From positions 3,250,001-3,314,000 of the forward strand of contig NZ_CP129968.2 in the NCBI RefSeq assembly GCF_030503875.2: a stretch of DNA of 64,000 nucleotides. Direction: 5' to 3'. Of this stretch, positions 54,606 through 63,844 are shown piece by piece. This DNA is from Marivirga arenosa. GTDB lineage: Bacteria > Bacteroidota > Bacteroidia > Cytophagales > Cyclobacteriaceae. The position numbers and the translations under genes were made by a program. The notes under the pieces were generated by a model. The model saw only the letters and a program-made list of their open reading frames with translations, did not search any database and was not told the origin of the DNA. Numbering within the stretch: position 1 is the first letter of the stretch; each line of letters begins with the position of its first letter.

Positions 54606-55811
54606 TTATCTTCTAAAAAGCCATTGTTCAGGATTCATCTTTTGATTGTTTTTCCAAACCTGAAATTGAATTTCTGAAGTACCGTCATTGTCGGTATAAA
54701 CTATCCCTAGTGGTTGTTTTGCGGTGACTTTATCTCCTTTTCTAACGCTCACCTCTTTTAGCTTAGCATAAACTGTAAAATACTCACCATGTTGAACCAT
54801 AACCACATTATTCATACCTGGTATAAATGCTACATTTCTGACTTCCCCATCAAAAACAGCTCGTATCTCTTGATTTTCATTAGTTTGGATATCTACTCCG
54901 TCATTTTTGATTTGAATATTTTTATAAACAGGGTGCGGGTGAGTACCGAATTTTTGTGAAATAAAGCCAGAGCTTACAGGCCAAAACAACTTATTTCGGT
55001 TACCAGCAAATGAATCTGATAATTCTTTTGCTTCTGGTGTTAAAGCAAACTTTGTGGAAGATGCTCCCTTTGAGCTTTTCTCAATTTCCTTTTTAATTAA
55101 ATCAGCAATTATTTTCTCTAAGTTTTTAACTGATTTTTTTCTATCTTCTATTTCAGATTTTATTTGTTTCTCTCTTTTGTTGAGTTCTGTTACTAAAGAG
55201 CTTTGTTGTTGCTTTAATTTATTTAGCTCTCTATTTCTGAAAATTTGTTCTTGCAAAAGTGTACTTTTTTCTAGTCTAACTTCTTCTACACTTTCTTTTT
55301 GACCTATCAATAATTGTTTGATTAACTCAATTTGTGCAGCTTGTTCTCTACGAATTTTCCCATAATATTCCATATACTTCAAACGCATGAACATTTCATA
55401 AAAAGACGAGGATGCAAACACATATGCTAGCTTACTAAGTGACTGATTGCTTTTTTGAGTGGCATATAACATTTTGGCGTACTCAACTTTCATTTTTTCC
55501 AAATCACTCTCCATTGAATTGATAATACTTCCAATCTCATTGAGCTTTTGATTCAATAAATTCAGTTCATTTGAAATGGAATTTGTTAAGGATTGCTGAG
55601 CCTGAATTTTATAATTCAAAGCATTTAATTGACCAATTGTAGCCCGCTTTTTGGAAGTTGTTTGATTTAAAATTTTCTCCGCTTCACTTATCTTTTGGAG
55701 ATTCTCCTTTTTTTCTTTTTCTAACTCCTCTCTAGATTTTTGAGCATAAGAATCGTACCCAAAAATTAAAAAAAGACTTATAAGGCTAATATGGAAAAAA
55801 TTAATTTTCAT
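54606..55811 (-). CDS. EnvC-like murein hydrolase activator (degenerate M23/LytM)
   Basis: 401 residues: signal peptide (cleavage near SYAQ), a long coiled coil (about 25-250), and a LytM domain (about 290-401, FGTHPHPVYKN to PEQWLFRR). The M23 zinc ligands are largely lost: the usual HxH reads EIQFQVW and the YAHL segment reads YAKL. This matches EnvC-type proteins that activate amidases rather than cut peptidoglycan themselves (established for E. coli EnvC). It overlaps the DUF4292 gene by 11 nt and ends a conserved envelope operon. Confidence 0.9.
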   Translation of the reverse strand: MKINFFHISLISLFLIFGYDSYAQKSREELEKEKKENLQKISEAEKILNQTTSKKRATIGQLNALNYKIQAQQSLTNSISNELNLLNQKLNEIGSIINSMESDLEKMKVEYAKMLYATQKSNQSLSKLAYVFASSSFYEMFMRLKYMEYYGKIRREQAAQIELIKQLLIGQKESVEEVRLEKSTLLQEQIFRNRELNKLKQQQSSLVTELNKREKQIKSEIEDRKKSVKNLEKIIADLIKKEIEKSSKGASSTKFALTPEAKELSDSFAGNRNKLFWPVSSGFISQKFGTHPHPVYKNIQIKNDGVDIQTNENQEIRAVFDGEVRNVAFIPGMNNVVMVQHGEYFTVYAKLKEVSVRKGDKVTAKQPLGIVYTDNDGTSEIQFQVWKNNQKMNPEQWLFRR

Positions 55812-56547
55812 ATTTACTTGGTACGCTGAATGGGAAAGAGATTGGAGTATTTCCTACTTCTACTTTTGAATGTTCGATTTGCACTTGGGTAGATTCTTCA
55901 CCTTTTGTGCCTGCAGATATGATTTCAACAATTGCATTGAAGGGAAAGGCTTGTTGATCAACCAAATTAAATTCTGAAAATATAATTTCCATTTTACTTC
56001 CATCTGGAATTTCTCTCACCTTAATATTTTGGACTTTTCTGTCTTTAGCAGAGGCAGTAGTTTCCAATTCAAACCTTCCTCTTTTTTGATTAATCATTAA
56101 TTCTCCTGCCTTTTTTGAGAAGTTATCATCATTTTTAAACTCAAAAACCTGATTTCCTAGCAAAATAGACTGTATCATTTCAAAATCTATTTCAAAATTC
56201 AAACTATTACTCAAGGATTTGAAATTATACCGATAAACATCCTTATTCACTCTATCCAGAAAAACTATTGTATCCTGACTTATAAAGCCTCTTGCCGCTT
56301 CAATCCCGAAAATAGGTGATACAGAAACCCAGATTATGCTATCTCTCTTCATTCTTATGCTAGCACTTGAGCTTAGGTTTCGGTCGGGAGAACTAAACCG
56401 AATTTTAGATTTTGCTTGTAGATAGTCAAAATCAAATTTTTCTAATGCATATTCCTTTTCCACAGATGAAGTAGGTAAAATCTTTTTACCACATGAAGTG
56501 AAGACTAAAACTGCGAAACAGATTAATACACTAAATAGACGCGTCAT
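55801..56547 (-). CDS. DUF4292 lipoprotein
   Basis: 248 residues from ATG 56547 (MTRLFSVLICF), which gives a proper lipoprotein signal (lipobox VFTSC). An upstream ATG at 56577 adds ten lysine-rich residues and overlaps the TPR gene more. The body carries KSKIRFSSPDRNLSSSASIRM (split: KIRFSSPDRN, SASIRMKRDS), IFGIEAARGFIS and DRVNKDVYRYNF, typical of DUF4292. The fold resembles LolA/LolB-like lipoprotein-binding proteins, so an envelope lipid or lipoprotein role is possible (inference). It overlaps both neighbours. Confidence 0.85.
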   Translation of the reverse strand: MTRLFSVLICFAVLVFTSCGKKILPTSSVEKEYALEKFDFDYLQAKSKIRFSSPDRNLSSSASIRMKRDSIIWVSVSPIFGIEAARGFISQDTIVFLDRVNKDVYRYNFKSLSNSLNFEIDFEMIQSILLGNQVFEFKNDDNFSKKAGELMINQKRGRFELETTASAKDRKVQNIKVREIPDGSKMEIIFSEFNLVDQQAFPFNAIVEIISAGTKGEESTQVQIEHSKVEVGNTPISFPFSVPSKYEN

Positions 56548-58291
56548 AATATTTTTTTTCAGATATTTTTTTGTCAATTAAATCAGAAGCCCCTCCTAAG
56601 GATTTTGCCTTCTTCCATACCTCTAAAGCCCTATCCTTATCGCCAGTTTTAAAAAGCGCATCAGCATAATGTTCAACTATGGTAGCGGAATTACTATTTT
56701 CCGCAGCTTTTTCTAAATACTTAAGAGCCTCTTCATACTCTTCCTTTTGGAATAAAACCCATCCGTGGGTATCTAGGAAGGTAGCATTATCAGGGTTCGC
56801 TTGCACCATTCTGGATGACAGTTCTTTAGCTCTGTCTAAATTTTCTTTTCTTAGAGATAAATAGTAGGCATAATTATTTATAGCAAAATAATTACTAGGA
56901 TTAGCTTCAATTGCTTCTTCATAAGACCTAAATGATTTATCAAACTGCTGATTGGCATGGTAGGCATCACCCAATTGAGCCGCAAAAGTGCTTTTTAATC
57001 TTGGGTTACCATAAACAATAGATTTGCCTTGCTCCCAGTTCATAATGGCCATTTTATAATTCTTTAATGAAAAATGACCTGATCCACCATATAAATATAA
57101 TACAGGCTGATTGGGGAAATAGGTCAAGGCTTCATCAGCATATTTTACCACATTTTTATAATTGGCACTTTCCATCTCAATGGATAATAAGTTTTGCCAT
57201 AATTGAAGATTATCACCATTAATGTTTACTGCTTTACTATAAAAATATTTTGCACTATCTTTTTGATTCAATGCGAAATATAAATCACCATTTGCTGCAT
57301 AAGCATTTGCATCAGTAGAATGAATTTTTATAATATTTTGACCTAATGCTTTCAGTTTTTCTTGTTCATTTTCAGATGTTATTTTTTGAATTAGTGCAAC
57401 GAAATTATTCAGTTTATCTTCTAAAGGTATTTCCTCTGAAGTAAAAGCCTTTTCAAAATATGGTAGTGCTAACTCAAATTCTCCATTTTGCCTGTAAAGC
57501 TTAGCTAATTCCATTTGAACCAAAGCTTGATTTGGATAATCGTCCAAATATGATTTCAAATAATTAATAGCATCATCTTTTTTATCATTTGACAACATGA
57601 TCTGAGCTACAGAAACAGCATAATCACCAATTTTCGGATAAGCATTTACTAATCTTTTTCCTTCCTCAATGGCTTCTTTTAATTTATTCTGCTTTAAATA
57701 AATTTTTTGCTTTTGAGTACTTACTTCTTCTAAAATACCTATCCTACTTTCGATTCTGTCATACGTATTCAGCGCCATATTAAGATCATTACTATATAAA
57801 TAAAGCGCTGCAAGCTCTAATAAATAATCATCTGGAGCATTTTCAGAAAATTTATATAAATTTTCGTAAGTCTGAATTGCTTCAGAAAGACTTCCTAATT
57901 CGGTTTGTATTTCTGCTTTTAAAGCTTGGTAGTAATAATTGGATTGATCTTTCTCAGTTGATTTAGAGATGTAAAAAAGTGCTTGATTCTTATCATCACT
58001 ATCTTTTAAAATTTTGGCGATTTGATAATTTAAAGCGGCATTTTCAGGCATAATTTGATGAGCCTTCATAAAACTATCCAAAGCTTTTGCTTTATCATCG
58101 ATAGCTAAATGATGCATACCTTCAACGATTAGGAATTCTACATTAAAGCGATCCACTTTTAAAGGATCAGCTTCAGGTAATATATCTTCTTGTTGAGGTG
58201 TATCAGGAACTTGAGCGTACCCAAGTTGAGCCATCGCAATTAAAAGCAATACAAAAATGCTACTTACACTATTCCCTACCCTATTTAACAC
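56531..58291 (-). CDS. tetratricopeptide-repeat protein, secreted, GTG start
   Basis: 586 residues. A signal peptide (cleavage near GYAQ) precedes about a dozen TPR units, for example NAALNYQIAKILKDSDDKNQ, AYAANGDLYFALNQKDSAKYF, and YFAINNYAYYLSLRKENLDRA (all split in runs here). The C-terminal repeat has the conserved FLDTHGWVLFQKEEYEEALKY. TPRs hold protein partners; the most likely site is the periplasm. The start is GTG, 6 nt after the stop of the upstream nucleotidyltransferase gene. Conserved neighbour of DUF4292 and EnvC genes in Bacteroidota. Confidence 0.9.
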   Translation of the reverse strand: MLNRVGNSVSSIFVLLLIAMAQLGYAQVPDTPQQEDILPEADPLKVDRFNVEFLIVEGMHHLAIDDKAKALDSFMKAHQIMPENAALNYQIAKILKDSDDKNQALFYISKSTEKDQSNYYYQALKAEIQTELGSLSEAIQTYENLYKFSENAPDDYLLELAALYLYSNDLNMALNTYDRIESRIGILEEVSTQKQKIYLKQNKLKEAIEEGKRLVNAYPKIGDYAVSVAQIMLSNDKKDDAINYLKSYLDDYPNQALVQMELAKLYRQNGEFELALPYFEKAFTSEEIPLEDKLNNFVALIQKITSENEQEKLKALGQNIIKIHSTDANAYAANGDLYFALNQKDSAKYFYSKAVNINGDNLQLWQNLLSIEMESANYKNVVKYADEALTYFPNQPVLYLYGGSGHFSLKNYKMAIMNWEQGKSIVYGNPRLKSTFAAQLGDAYHANQQFDKSFRSYEEAIEANPSNYFAINNYAYYLSLRKENLDRAKELSSRMVQANPDNATFLDTHGWVLFQKEEYEEALKYLEKAAENSNSATIVEHYADALFKTGDKDRALEVWKKAKSLGGASDLIDKKISEKKYYDASI

Positions 58292-58297
58292 TATAAA

Positions 58298-59308
58298 TTA
58301 TTCAATTACTTTGTTGTAATCCCCTATACTCAAATCTTTAGCTGCTCCATTGTAAGAAACAAAATTCCCGAGCATACTGTCTTTAATTTGAGCTTCAGTA
58401 ATATTTGTATTCGTTTGAATTATACTATTCTTAATTCTGCTATCTGCCACCTTAGTATCATCTCCTATGGAAACATGAGGACCAATAACTGAGTTCTCAA
58501 TACTTACATTTTCACCCAAATACACTGGCGGGATAATAACTGAGTTGTTTATACTTGCTGATTCACTAATTAAATTCTCATGCTTAATAAACTCTAAATA
58601 TCTTTGATTGGTATAAACGGTTGCATCTTTATTTCCGCAATCTAACCATTCAGTTACCGTACCAGGGCGTAATTTTACACCCTTATCTTTCATATTCTCA
58701 AGCGCGACAGTAATCTGAAATTCGCCTCCTGCGTCTTTAATATCATTATCTAAAAGATACTGTAACTCTTTTCTTAAATCTTCTCCTTTTTGGAAATAAT
58801 AAATTCCAATGATTGCAAGATTAGAAACCGGAGTTTCAGGTTTTTCAATGAAATCAGTAATTACATTATCTTCATTTACCTTTACTACTCCAAAAGCTGA
58901 TGGATCCTCAACTTTTTGAGTCCAAATGATTCCTTCCTCAGAAGTATCTAATTTGAAATCAGCTTTAAAGAGTGTATCCGCAAAGGCTACAACCGTATTT
59001 CCATCCAATAGCTCTTTAGCACACATGATAGCATGTGCTGTACCTAAAGCTTCTTCCTGATAATGGATAGAACCTTTTGCACCTACCGATTCAGCTATTT
59101 TTAGAAGACTTGCTTCAATTTCTTTGCCGAAAGATGATTTAATTATAAATCCTATTTTATCAACGTCACTTCCACAAACCTTAGCAATATCTTCAACTAA
59201 CCTTTGTACAATAGGCTTACCCGCAATTGGCACTAAAGGTTTAGGGACGGTAAGTGTATGAGGTCGCATGCGTTTGCCCATGCCGGCCATAGGTATAATT
59301 ATATTCAT
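58298..59308 (-). CDS. sugar-phosphate nucleotidyltransferase with left-handed beta-helix tail
   Basis: 336 residues. The N-terminal IIPMAGMGKRMRPHTLTVPKPL (nucleotide-binding GxGxR; split: PMAGMGKRMRP, PKPLVPIAGKP) and IEKPETPV mark the RmlA/GalU superfamily. The C-terminal ~90 residues have hexapeptide-like repeats (SINNSVIIPPVYLG, SIENSVIGPHVSIG, SRIKNSIIQTNT) as in bifunctional GlmU-like or long RmlA-like proteins. The exact sugar (glucose-1-P or other) cannot be fixed. It is in the operon with dut, a flippase and TPR genes. Confidence 0.85.
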   Translation of the reverse strand: MNIIIPMAGMGKRMRPHTLTVPKPLVPIAGKPIVQRLVEDIAKVCGSDVDKIGFIIKSSFGKEIEASLLKIAESVGAKGSIHYQEEALGTAHAIMCAKELLDGNTVVAFADTLFKADFKLDTSEEGIIWTQKVEDPSAFGVVKVNEDNVITDFIEKPETPVSNLAIIGIYYFQKGEDLRKELQYLLDNDIKDAGGEFQITVALENMKDKGVKLRPGTVTEWLDCGNKDATVYTNQRYLEFIKHENLISESASINNSVIIPPVYLGENVSIENSVIGPHVSIGDDTKVADSRIKNSIIQTNTNITEAQIKDSMLGNFVSYNGAAKDLSIGDYNKVIE

Positions 59309-59371
59309 TTTTCTATATTTTTATTGAACCATATGGTTCTTTTAACATCGATTTTATAAAACTTCTTCAAG

Positions 59372-59806
59372 TTATGATTTTCCAGTGCTACCAAATCCAC
59401 CTGCACTTCTTTCAGAATCTTCTAGAGTTTCTACTAAATTCCAATCAATTTGTTCATGTTTAGCTATGACCATTTGCGCTATTCTTTCTCCATTTTCGAT
59501 CAGAAAGCTTTCATCTGAAAGATTAACTAATAAAACTTTCAATTCCCCTCTGTAGTCAGCATCTATGGTTCCAGGACTATTAAGCACCGTTATTCCATGC
59601 TTGTAAGCTAATCCACTTCTGGGTCTGATCTGTGCTTCATAACCTTTGGGTAATTCCATAAATAGACCTGTAGGAACCAATACTCTTTGCATGGGCTTCA
59701 AATTAATAGGCTCTTCCAAATTAGCTCGTAAATCTAAGCCTGCTGAACTTTCTGTTTGATAAGCTGGAAGTTCATTATTTGATTTATTGATAACGTTTAC
59801 TTTCAT
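59372..59806 (-). CDS. dut: deoxyuridine 5'-triphosphate nucleotidohydrolase
   Basis: 144 residues with all five dUTPase motifs: SAGLDLRA (1), [12 protein letters not shown] (2), [13 protein letters not shown] (3), [13 protein letters not shown] (4) and [11 protein letters not shown] (5). The trimeric enzyme hydrolyses dUTP to dUMP, keeping uracil out of DNA and feeding thymidylate synthesis. It lies 25 nt downstream of the flippase gene and 63 nt upstream of the nucleotidyltransferase gene, on the same transcript. Confidence 0.97.
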   Translation of the reverse strand: MKVNVINKSNNELPAYQTESSAGLDLRANLEEPINLKPMQRVLVPTGLFMELPKGYEAQIRPRSGLAYKHGITVLNSPGTIDADYRGELKVLLVNLSDESFLIENGERIAQMVIAKHEQIDWNLVETLEDSERSAGGFGSTGKS

Positions 59807-59831
59807 AATTAGAGTTCTAAATTCAAAAGTA

Positions 59832-61310
59832 TCAATTTAATTTATTGGAAAAAACCCTTTTGCGTTCATATAAATATACAATTAGGATAAAAATCAAAGT
59901 AATAAGTACTCCTAACGTATAATTCAGCCAAGATGAATCAGGTTTGAAATAAAAATAAGTAGCAATAAGTATTCCTGAGATTAAAATATTTAAAAATATC
60001 TTCCCTACCTGATATGGAATTTTAAAATACTTTTGACCGGTAAAATAACAATACACCATCATGCTAAAATACGCTAAAAGTGTTGCGATAGCTGCTCCAG
60101 TATAACCTAAAATTGGTATTAATATCAAATCACCTACTAAGGTAACCAAGCCTCCTAAAACACTAATATAAACTCCATAATAAGTCTTATCTGTAATCTT
60201 AAACCAAATACTTAAGTTTACATAGATTCCAAAGAATAATTTTCCTAAAAGTAAAATTGGAACTAAGAATAAAGCATCTCGGTATCCTGAGCCTCGAAGG
60301 AAAATCTGACCTATTAAATCGGCATTTAAACTCACCCCAACCCAAATTATTAAAGAAAGAGAAACAAAATAATACAATACTTTCGCGAATAACTCTGGTG
60401 CTTGTTTATCTTCTGCCTGACTGAAAAAGAATGGCTCTCCTGCATAACGAAATGCTTGTACTGCTAGCGCCATAAAAACACTTAACTTAAAGGCCGCAGA
60501 ATAAATACCAATTGCAGCTTTTGCGTTTATTCCAGCATAAAAATCTTCTGGAAGAAGAAATTCGAATAATATTTTATCTAATTGTTCTACTGCAATACCA
60601 GCAACTCCCATTAATAATATTGGCCATGCATAAACCAACATTTTTCTTAATTTTATCCACTGTATTTGAAGATGAGCAGAAAAGATCTCTTTGTATAAAA
60701 TCAAAATCATTGAAATATTCGCTAAGAGATTTGCTAAAAACACATAACCAATTCCAACGCTTTCTTTCGAATCCCAATTCATAAATCCTTTTTTTGCCAA
60801 ATATGGGAAAAGCATTAAGAAAAGAATGTTGAAAGCTATATTTAAGACTATACTGCTCATTCTGGTAAAAGCAAATTTCTTTGCTTTATGCTCTAATCTT
60901 AATTTAGCAAGAGGAATAGCAATAATTGCATCGATAAAAAAGATTACCGCAAGGTAACGTACAATGTAAGTTTCAACAGATAATTTAAGAAAATTGATAA
61001 TCTGTTCTGAGAATAAAAATATTGCTGAACTGAAAATTAAGGAGCTTATTAAAATGGAAGTAAAGGCCTGAGAGTAATAGCTATTATCTTTCTCTTTTGT
61101 AGAAAACCTAAAAAAAGCGGTTTCCATTCCATAGGTATAAATAATATTCAAAAAAGCAGCATAAGCATAAAGCTGATTTAGACTACCATATTCCGCCTCC
61201 AAAAAAATTGCCGTGTGAATAGGTACTAATAAGTAATTTAACAATCTTCCCAAAATGCTGGGTAATCCATATAAACCGGCTTCAGATGCTAACTTTTTAA
61301 GTGGATTCAT
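59832..61310 (-). CDS. oligosaccharide flippase (Wzx/MOP family)
   Basis: 492 residues with about 14 hydrophobic helices. The N-terminal [27 protein letters not shown] (split: [24 protein letters not shown]) and the [10 protein letters not shown] segment resemble Wzx-like polysaccharide exporters of the MOP superfamily (Polysacc_synt). The likely job is flipping an undecaprenyl-linked glycan or lipid II across the inner membrane; the substrate is not deducible. It heads the flippase-dut-nucleotidyltransferase-TPR-DUF4292-envC unit, an arrangement widespread in Bacteroidota. Confidence 0.88.
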   Translation of the reverse strand: MNPLKKLASEAGLYGLPSILGRLLNYLLVPIHTAIFLEAEYGSLNQLYAYAAFLNIIYTYGMETAFFRFSTKEKDNSYYSQAFTSILISSLIFSSAIFLFSEQIINFLKLSVETYIVRYLAVIFFIDAIIAIPLAKLRLEHKAKKFAFTRMSSIVLNIAFNILFLMLFPYLAKKGFMNWDSKESVGIGYVFLANLLANISMILILYKEIFSAHLQIQWIKLRKMLVYAWPILLMGVAGIAVEQLDKILFEFLLPEDFYAGINAKAAIGIYSAAFKLSVFMALAVQAFRYAGEPFFFSQAEDKQAPELFAKVLYYFVSLSLIIWVGVSLNADLIGQIFLRGSGYRDALFLVPILLLGKLFFGIYVNLSIWFKITDKTYYGVYISVLGGLVTLVGDLILIPILGYTGAAIATLLAYFSMMVYCYFTGQKYFKIPYQVGKIFLNILISGILIATYFYFKPDSSWLNYTLGVLITLIFILIVYLYERKRVFSNKLN

Positions 61311-61362
61311 CGCTGGGGGTTGGATGTTGGAAGATGGAAGCGGGAAGTTGAGATAAAGAGAT

Positions 61363-61370
61363 CAAAAATA
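61363..61370 (-). promoter_or_regulatory. candidate -7 promoter element for the flippase operon
   Basis: Minus strand TATTTTTG (TAnnTTTG), 52 nt upstream of the flippase ATG. It overlaps one arm of the inverted repeat at 61366-61409. No clear -33 element. Confidence 0.38.
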
Positions 61371-61409
61371 GGGAGATGACTACCAAAAAGATAATTTAAC
61401 TCCCTATTT
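61366..61409. repeat. 10-bp perfect inverted repeat in the echA/flippase gap
   Basis: Arms AAATAGGGAG (61366-61375) and CTCCCTATTT (61400-61409) with a 24-nt loop. On the minus strand the stem is followed by a short T run, so it could also act as a weak terminator for the enoyl-CoA hydratase gene. Confidence 0.5.
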
Positions 61410-61420
61410 ACCATTTCTAT

Positions 61421-61449
61421 TTAATTACTAATTAAAAAATTACTAATTA
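61421..61449. repeat. AT-rich direct repeat and palindrome after the enoyl-CoA hydratase gene
   Basis: AATTACTAATTA occurs at 61423-61434 and again at 61438-61449. The first copy is also the centre of a palindrome (TTAATTA-C-TAATTAA, 61421-61435). Confidence 0.5.
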
Positions 61450-61459
61450 TTAATTAAAC

Positions 61460-62245
61460 CTACTCTCCTTTGAACTCTGCTGCTCTTTTCTCTAAGAATG
61501 CTTTAGTACCTTCTTTAAAATCTTCAGATTTACAGCAAGCAGCAAAACTATTAGCTTCCGTTTGATAACCATTCTCTTCACCAGCATAGTAAGCATTTAC
61601 GCTATCGATTACCATACCAATTGCTAATGGTGCTTTACTATTAATTTTATGTAAAATAGAATTAGCCAAAGTCATTAATTCTTCCTGACTTTCGGCTATA
61701 TGATTCACCAAACCTAAATTTTTAGCTTCTTCGGCACCAATAAAATCAGCAGTCATCATTAACTCTAATGCTTTACCTTTTCCAATAAGCTGTGTTAATC
61801 TTTGAGTACCTCCATAACCTGGGATTATTCCTAGATTCACTTCAGGCTGCCCAAATTTAGCATTTGGTGTAGCAATTCTCATGTGGCAAGACATGGCTAA
61901 TTCACATCCTCCACCCAGAGCAAAACCATTAACCGCTGCAAGCACAGGTTTATGGCATTTCTCAATCATTTCGAAAACTTCCTGACCATTCTCAGAAAAC
62001 TTTCTGCCATTCATCTCATTTAATTCTGAGATTTCAGAAATATCAGCTCCCGCCACAAAAGCTTTTTCACCAGCTCCTGTGATGATTACTGACTTCACTT
62101 CAGGATTATCATAAATATCTTGAAAGGCTTCACGCAGCTCTTCAATGGTAGCTATATTTAAGGCATTTAGTTTTTCGGCTCTATTGATGGTGATGGTTAA
62201 TACACCATTATCATTAGCCAGTTGTAGGTTTGCAAAATCAGCCAT
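61460..62245 (-). CDS. enoyl-CoA hydratase/isomerase family protein
   Basis: 261 residues of the crotonase superfamily. The oxyanion-hole segments are visible as AFVAGADISEI (about 67-77) and NGFALGGGCELAMSCHMRIA (about 105-124). The two catalytic glutamates of classical enoyl-CoA hydratase correspond to CELAM (E117 region) and FGQPEVNLGIIPGYGGTQRL (E137 region). It hydrates 2-enoyl-CoA in beta-oxidation or in butyryl-type routes. It stands alone, with a well-formed promoter. Confidence 0.92.
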   Translation of the reverse strand: MADFANLQLANDNGVLTITINRAEKLNALNIATIEELREAFQDIYDNPEVKSVIITGAGEKAFVAGADISEISELNEMNGRKFSENGQEVFEMIEKCHKPVLAAVNGFALGGGCELAMSCHMRIATPNAKFGQPEVNLGIIPGYGGTQRLTQLIGKGKALELMMTADFIGAEEAKNLGLVNHIAESQEELMTLANSILHKINSKAPLAIGMVIDSVNAYYAGEENGYQTEANSFAACCKSEDFKEGTKAFLEKRAAEFKGE

Positions 62246-62272
62246 AAATGATTTAAAGTTTCTATTAAATCA

Positions 62273-62303
62273 CAAATATAGCGTATGTAGCCCCAACCAC
62301 AAA
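62273..62303 (-). promoter_or_regulatory. promoter of the enoyl-CoA hydratase gene
   Basis: On the minus strand, CTTTG with TTG at 62302-62300, 19 nt, then TATATTTG (62280-62273): a full match to the Bacteroidota consensus. The predicted start near 62267 leaves a leader of about 22 nt. Confidence 0.65.
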
Positions 62304-62455
62304 GGGCAAATGGTATTATTGAAAATTGAATCAAGTGCTTTTATTAAGAAAATAAGCCTTTATCGAACCATATCTACATTTAACCTATTAAAATAACTCA
62401 TTTAAATCCAACTATGTGCTAATTATCGTAAATAGTCATACTTATGTAAGAAAGG

Positions 62456-62471
62456 CTAGTATTTCAACTAG
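62456..62471 (+). promoter_or_regulatory. small inverted repeat upstream of the T9SS cargo gene
   Basis: CTAGT and ACTAG around a 6-nt loop, centred about 50 nt before the ATG, where a -33 element or a regulator would bind. No TTG -33 element is present. Confidence 0.35.
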
Positions 62472-62501
62472 TTTTTAAGAACTGAATAGTATCATTAGAC
62501 G

Positions 62502-62509
62502 TATATTTG
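62502..62509 (+). promoter_or_regulatory. candidate -7 promoter element abutting the T9SS cargo start codon
   Basis: TATATTTG matches TAnnTTTG and ends 4 nt before the ATG at 62514, so the mRNA would be leaderless or nearly so. Confidence 0.45.
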
Positions 62510-62513
62510 CATT

Positions 62514-63638
62514 ATGAAAAAGGTAGGAATATTAATTCTGTTATTAACAAGTTTTCAAGCTTTTAGCCAATCAAGTTTTGATGAGCAAACTGGAGCCTGG
62601 ACTGCAAACTCAACCTGGAATGGAAGCAATGCGCCAGGAACCACTGGTTTGAAAAATATAAATATTACGATTAACGGTACTGTTACTAGGACTGGTAGTT
62701 TGGATTTTGATCAAAATGCAAACATAACGATCAACAACAATACAGATGACAGTGATACTCTAATAGTTACGGGTGATCTTATTTTTAATAACAATACTGT
62801 TTTAACAATAAGAGGATCCAGTATATTAATTATACTTGGCAACTTAGAATCTAATAACAATATTATTGTTTCTTCAAGTGGTAAATTGGTAGTAGTAGGC
62901 TCTGCTTCTACAGGAAATAATACTAACATATCGAACAGTGGTGATTTTTATATTTTAGGTACAAATAATTTAGGAACTGGAGGAGGCAGTAATTATGCTG
63001 GTACTACACCTGGAGATGCTCAAGATTTGGTAGATAATGATCAGGCTTTAGCAGATTATCTTGTTAATGATCTAGGAGTAGTAAATTCAACTCTACCCAT
63101 CGTACTAAAATCATTCTCAGCATCGATATTTAATAATAATATTAATCTAGACTGGATCACAGCCAAAGAAGAGAATTTCTCACACTTCGAGCTTGAACGT
63201 TCTTTAGACCAAAACAATTGGGAGCAAATTGGTAAAGTTCAGGGTCTAGGCGAAAGTAATTCAGATGTTTATTATGACTTTATTGATGAAAACGCTCCTT
63301 TTGGTAAGCTTTACTATCGTTTAAAATCTGTTGACATTGATGCTACTTTTGAATATTCACCAGTTGTAAGTATTGAGAATGGTTTTGAAGGGAGTTTAAG
63401 AATAATGCCGAATCCTGCTCAAAATGCTTCAAATTTAAAGATTCATGTTCCTGCCAAATTCAAAGAAAATATTGATTACGTAGGTTTATTTGACTTATCA
63501 GGAGTTAAAATTCAAGAATTCAGAAATTTTGATACTCAATCAAGTCTACAAATTGAAAAAGAATTGAAAGCCGGAATGTATATTTTAAAAGTAAATCACA
63601 ATAGCTTACAAGAAAACATAAGAGTAATAATTCAATAA
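62514..63638 (+). CDS. secreted T9SS cargo protein with type A sorting domain
   Basis: 374 residues. A signal peptide (cleavage near AFSQ) is followed by GAWTANSTWNGSNAPG, a motif typical of Bacteroidota surface proteins. About 130 Asn/Thr/Ile-rich residues look like rungs of a parallel beta-helix (ITINGTVTRTG, LIVTGDLIFNNNT, LIILGNLESNNN). After a linker, a fibronectin-like region (LKSFSASIFNNNINLDWITA) leads to the T9SS type A C-terminal domain (RIMPNPAQN to GMYILKVNHN). No catalytic motif is seen; adhesion or matrix function is a guess. Secretion would depend on SprA. Confidence 0.9.
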   Translation: MKKVGILILLLTSFQAFSQSSFDEQTGAWTANSTWNGSNAPGTTGLKNINITINGTVTRTGSLDFDQNANITINNNTDDSDTLIVTGDLIFNNNTVLTIRGSSILIILGNLESNNNIIVSSSGKLVVVGSASTGNNTNISNSGDFYILGTNNLGTGGGSNYAGTTPGDAQDLVDNDQALADYLVNDLGVVNSTLPIVLKSFSASIFNNNINLDWITAKEENFSHFELERSLDQNNWEQIGKVQGLGESNSDVYYDFIDENAPFGKLYYRLKSVDIDATFEYSPVVSIENGFEGSLRIMPNPAQNASNLKIHVPAKFKENIDYVGLFDLSGVKIQEFRNFDTQSSLQIEKELKAGMYILKVNHNSLQENIRVIIQ

Positions 63639-63663
63639 CAAAATATAGATCAACAATAGGGTT

Positions 63664-63691
63664 AGCCTTGCAATTATTGCGGGGCTTTTTT
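63664..63691 (+). terminator. Rho-independent terminator after the T9SS cargo gene
   Basis: 10-bp stem AGCCTTGCAA / TTGCGGGGCT with two G-U pairs, 3-nt loop, then a T run. Confidence 0.85.
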
Positions 63692-63701
63692 ATTTTAATA
63701 G

Positions 63702-63840
63702 GTTGACAAGTTTACAGGTTTTTAAAAGTTGTCAAGTTATTGATAAAGAAAAGATTTTTTCTAATTAATTGCTTCTGATCACTTAAAAATATTGCCATAA
63801 TTAAATATTTGACAACAAGTTAACATATTAACTTGTCAAC
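63702..63840. repeat. cluster of TTGACAAGTT-type inverted repeats in a convergent gap
   Basis: GTTGACAAGTT (63702-63712) and its exact complement AACTTGTCAAC (63830-63840) bracket the region. Variants occur at about 63729 (GTTGTCAAGTT) and 63809 (TTGACAAC). A separate perfect hairpin, ACAAGTTAA/TTAACTTGT with a 4-nt loop, lies at 63815-63836, just after the stop of the minus-strand gene. Confidence 0.6.
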
Positions 63841-63844
63841 TTAA

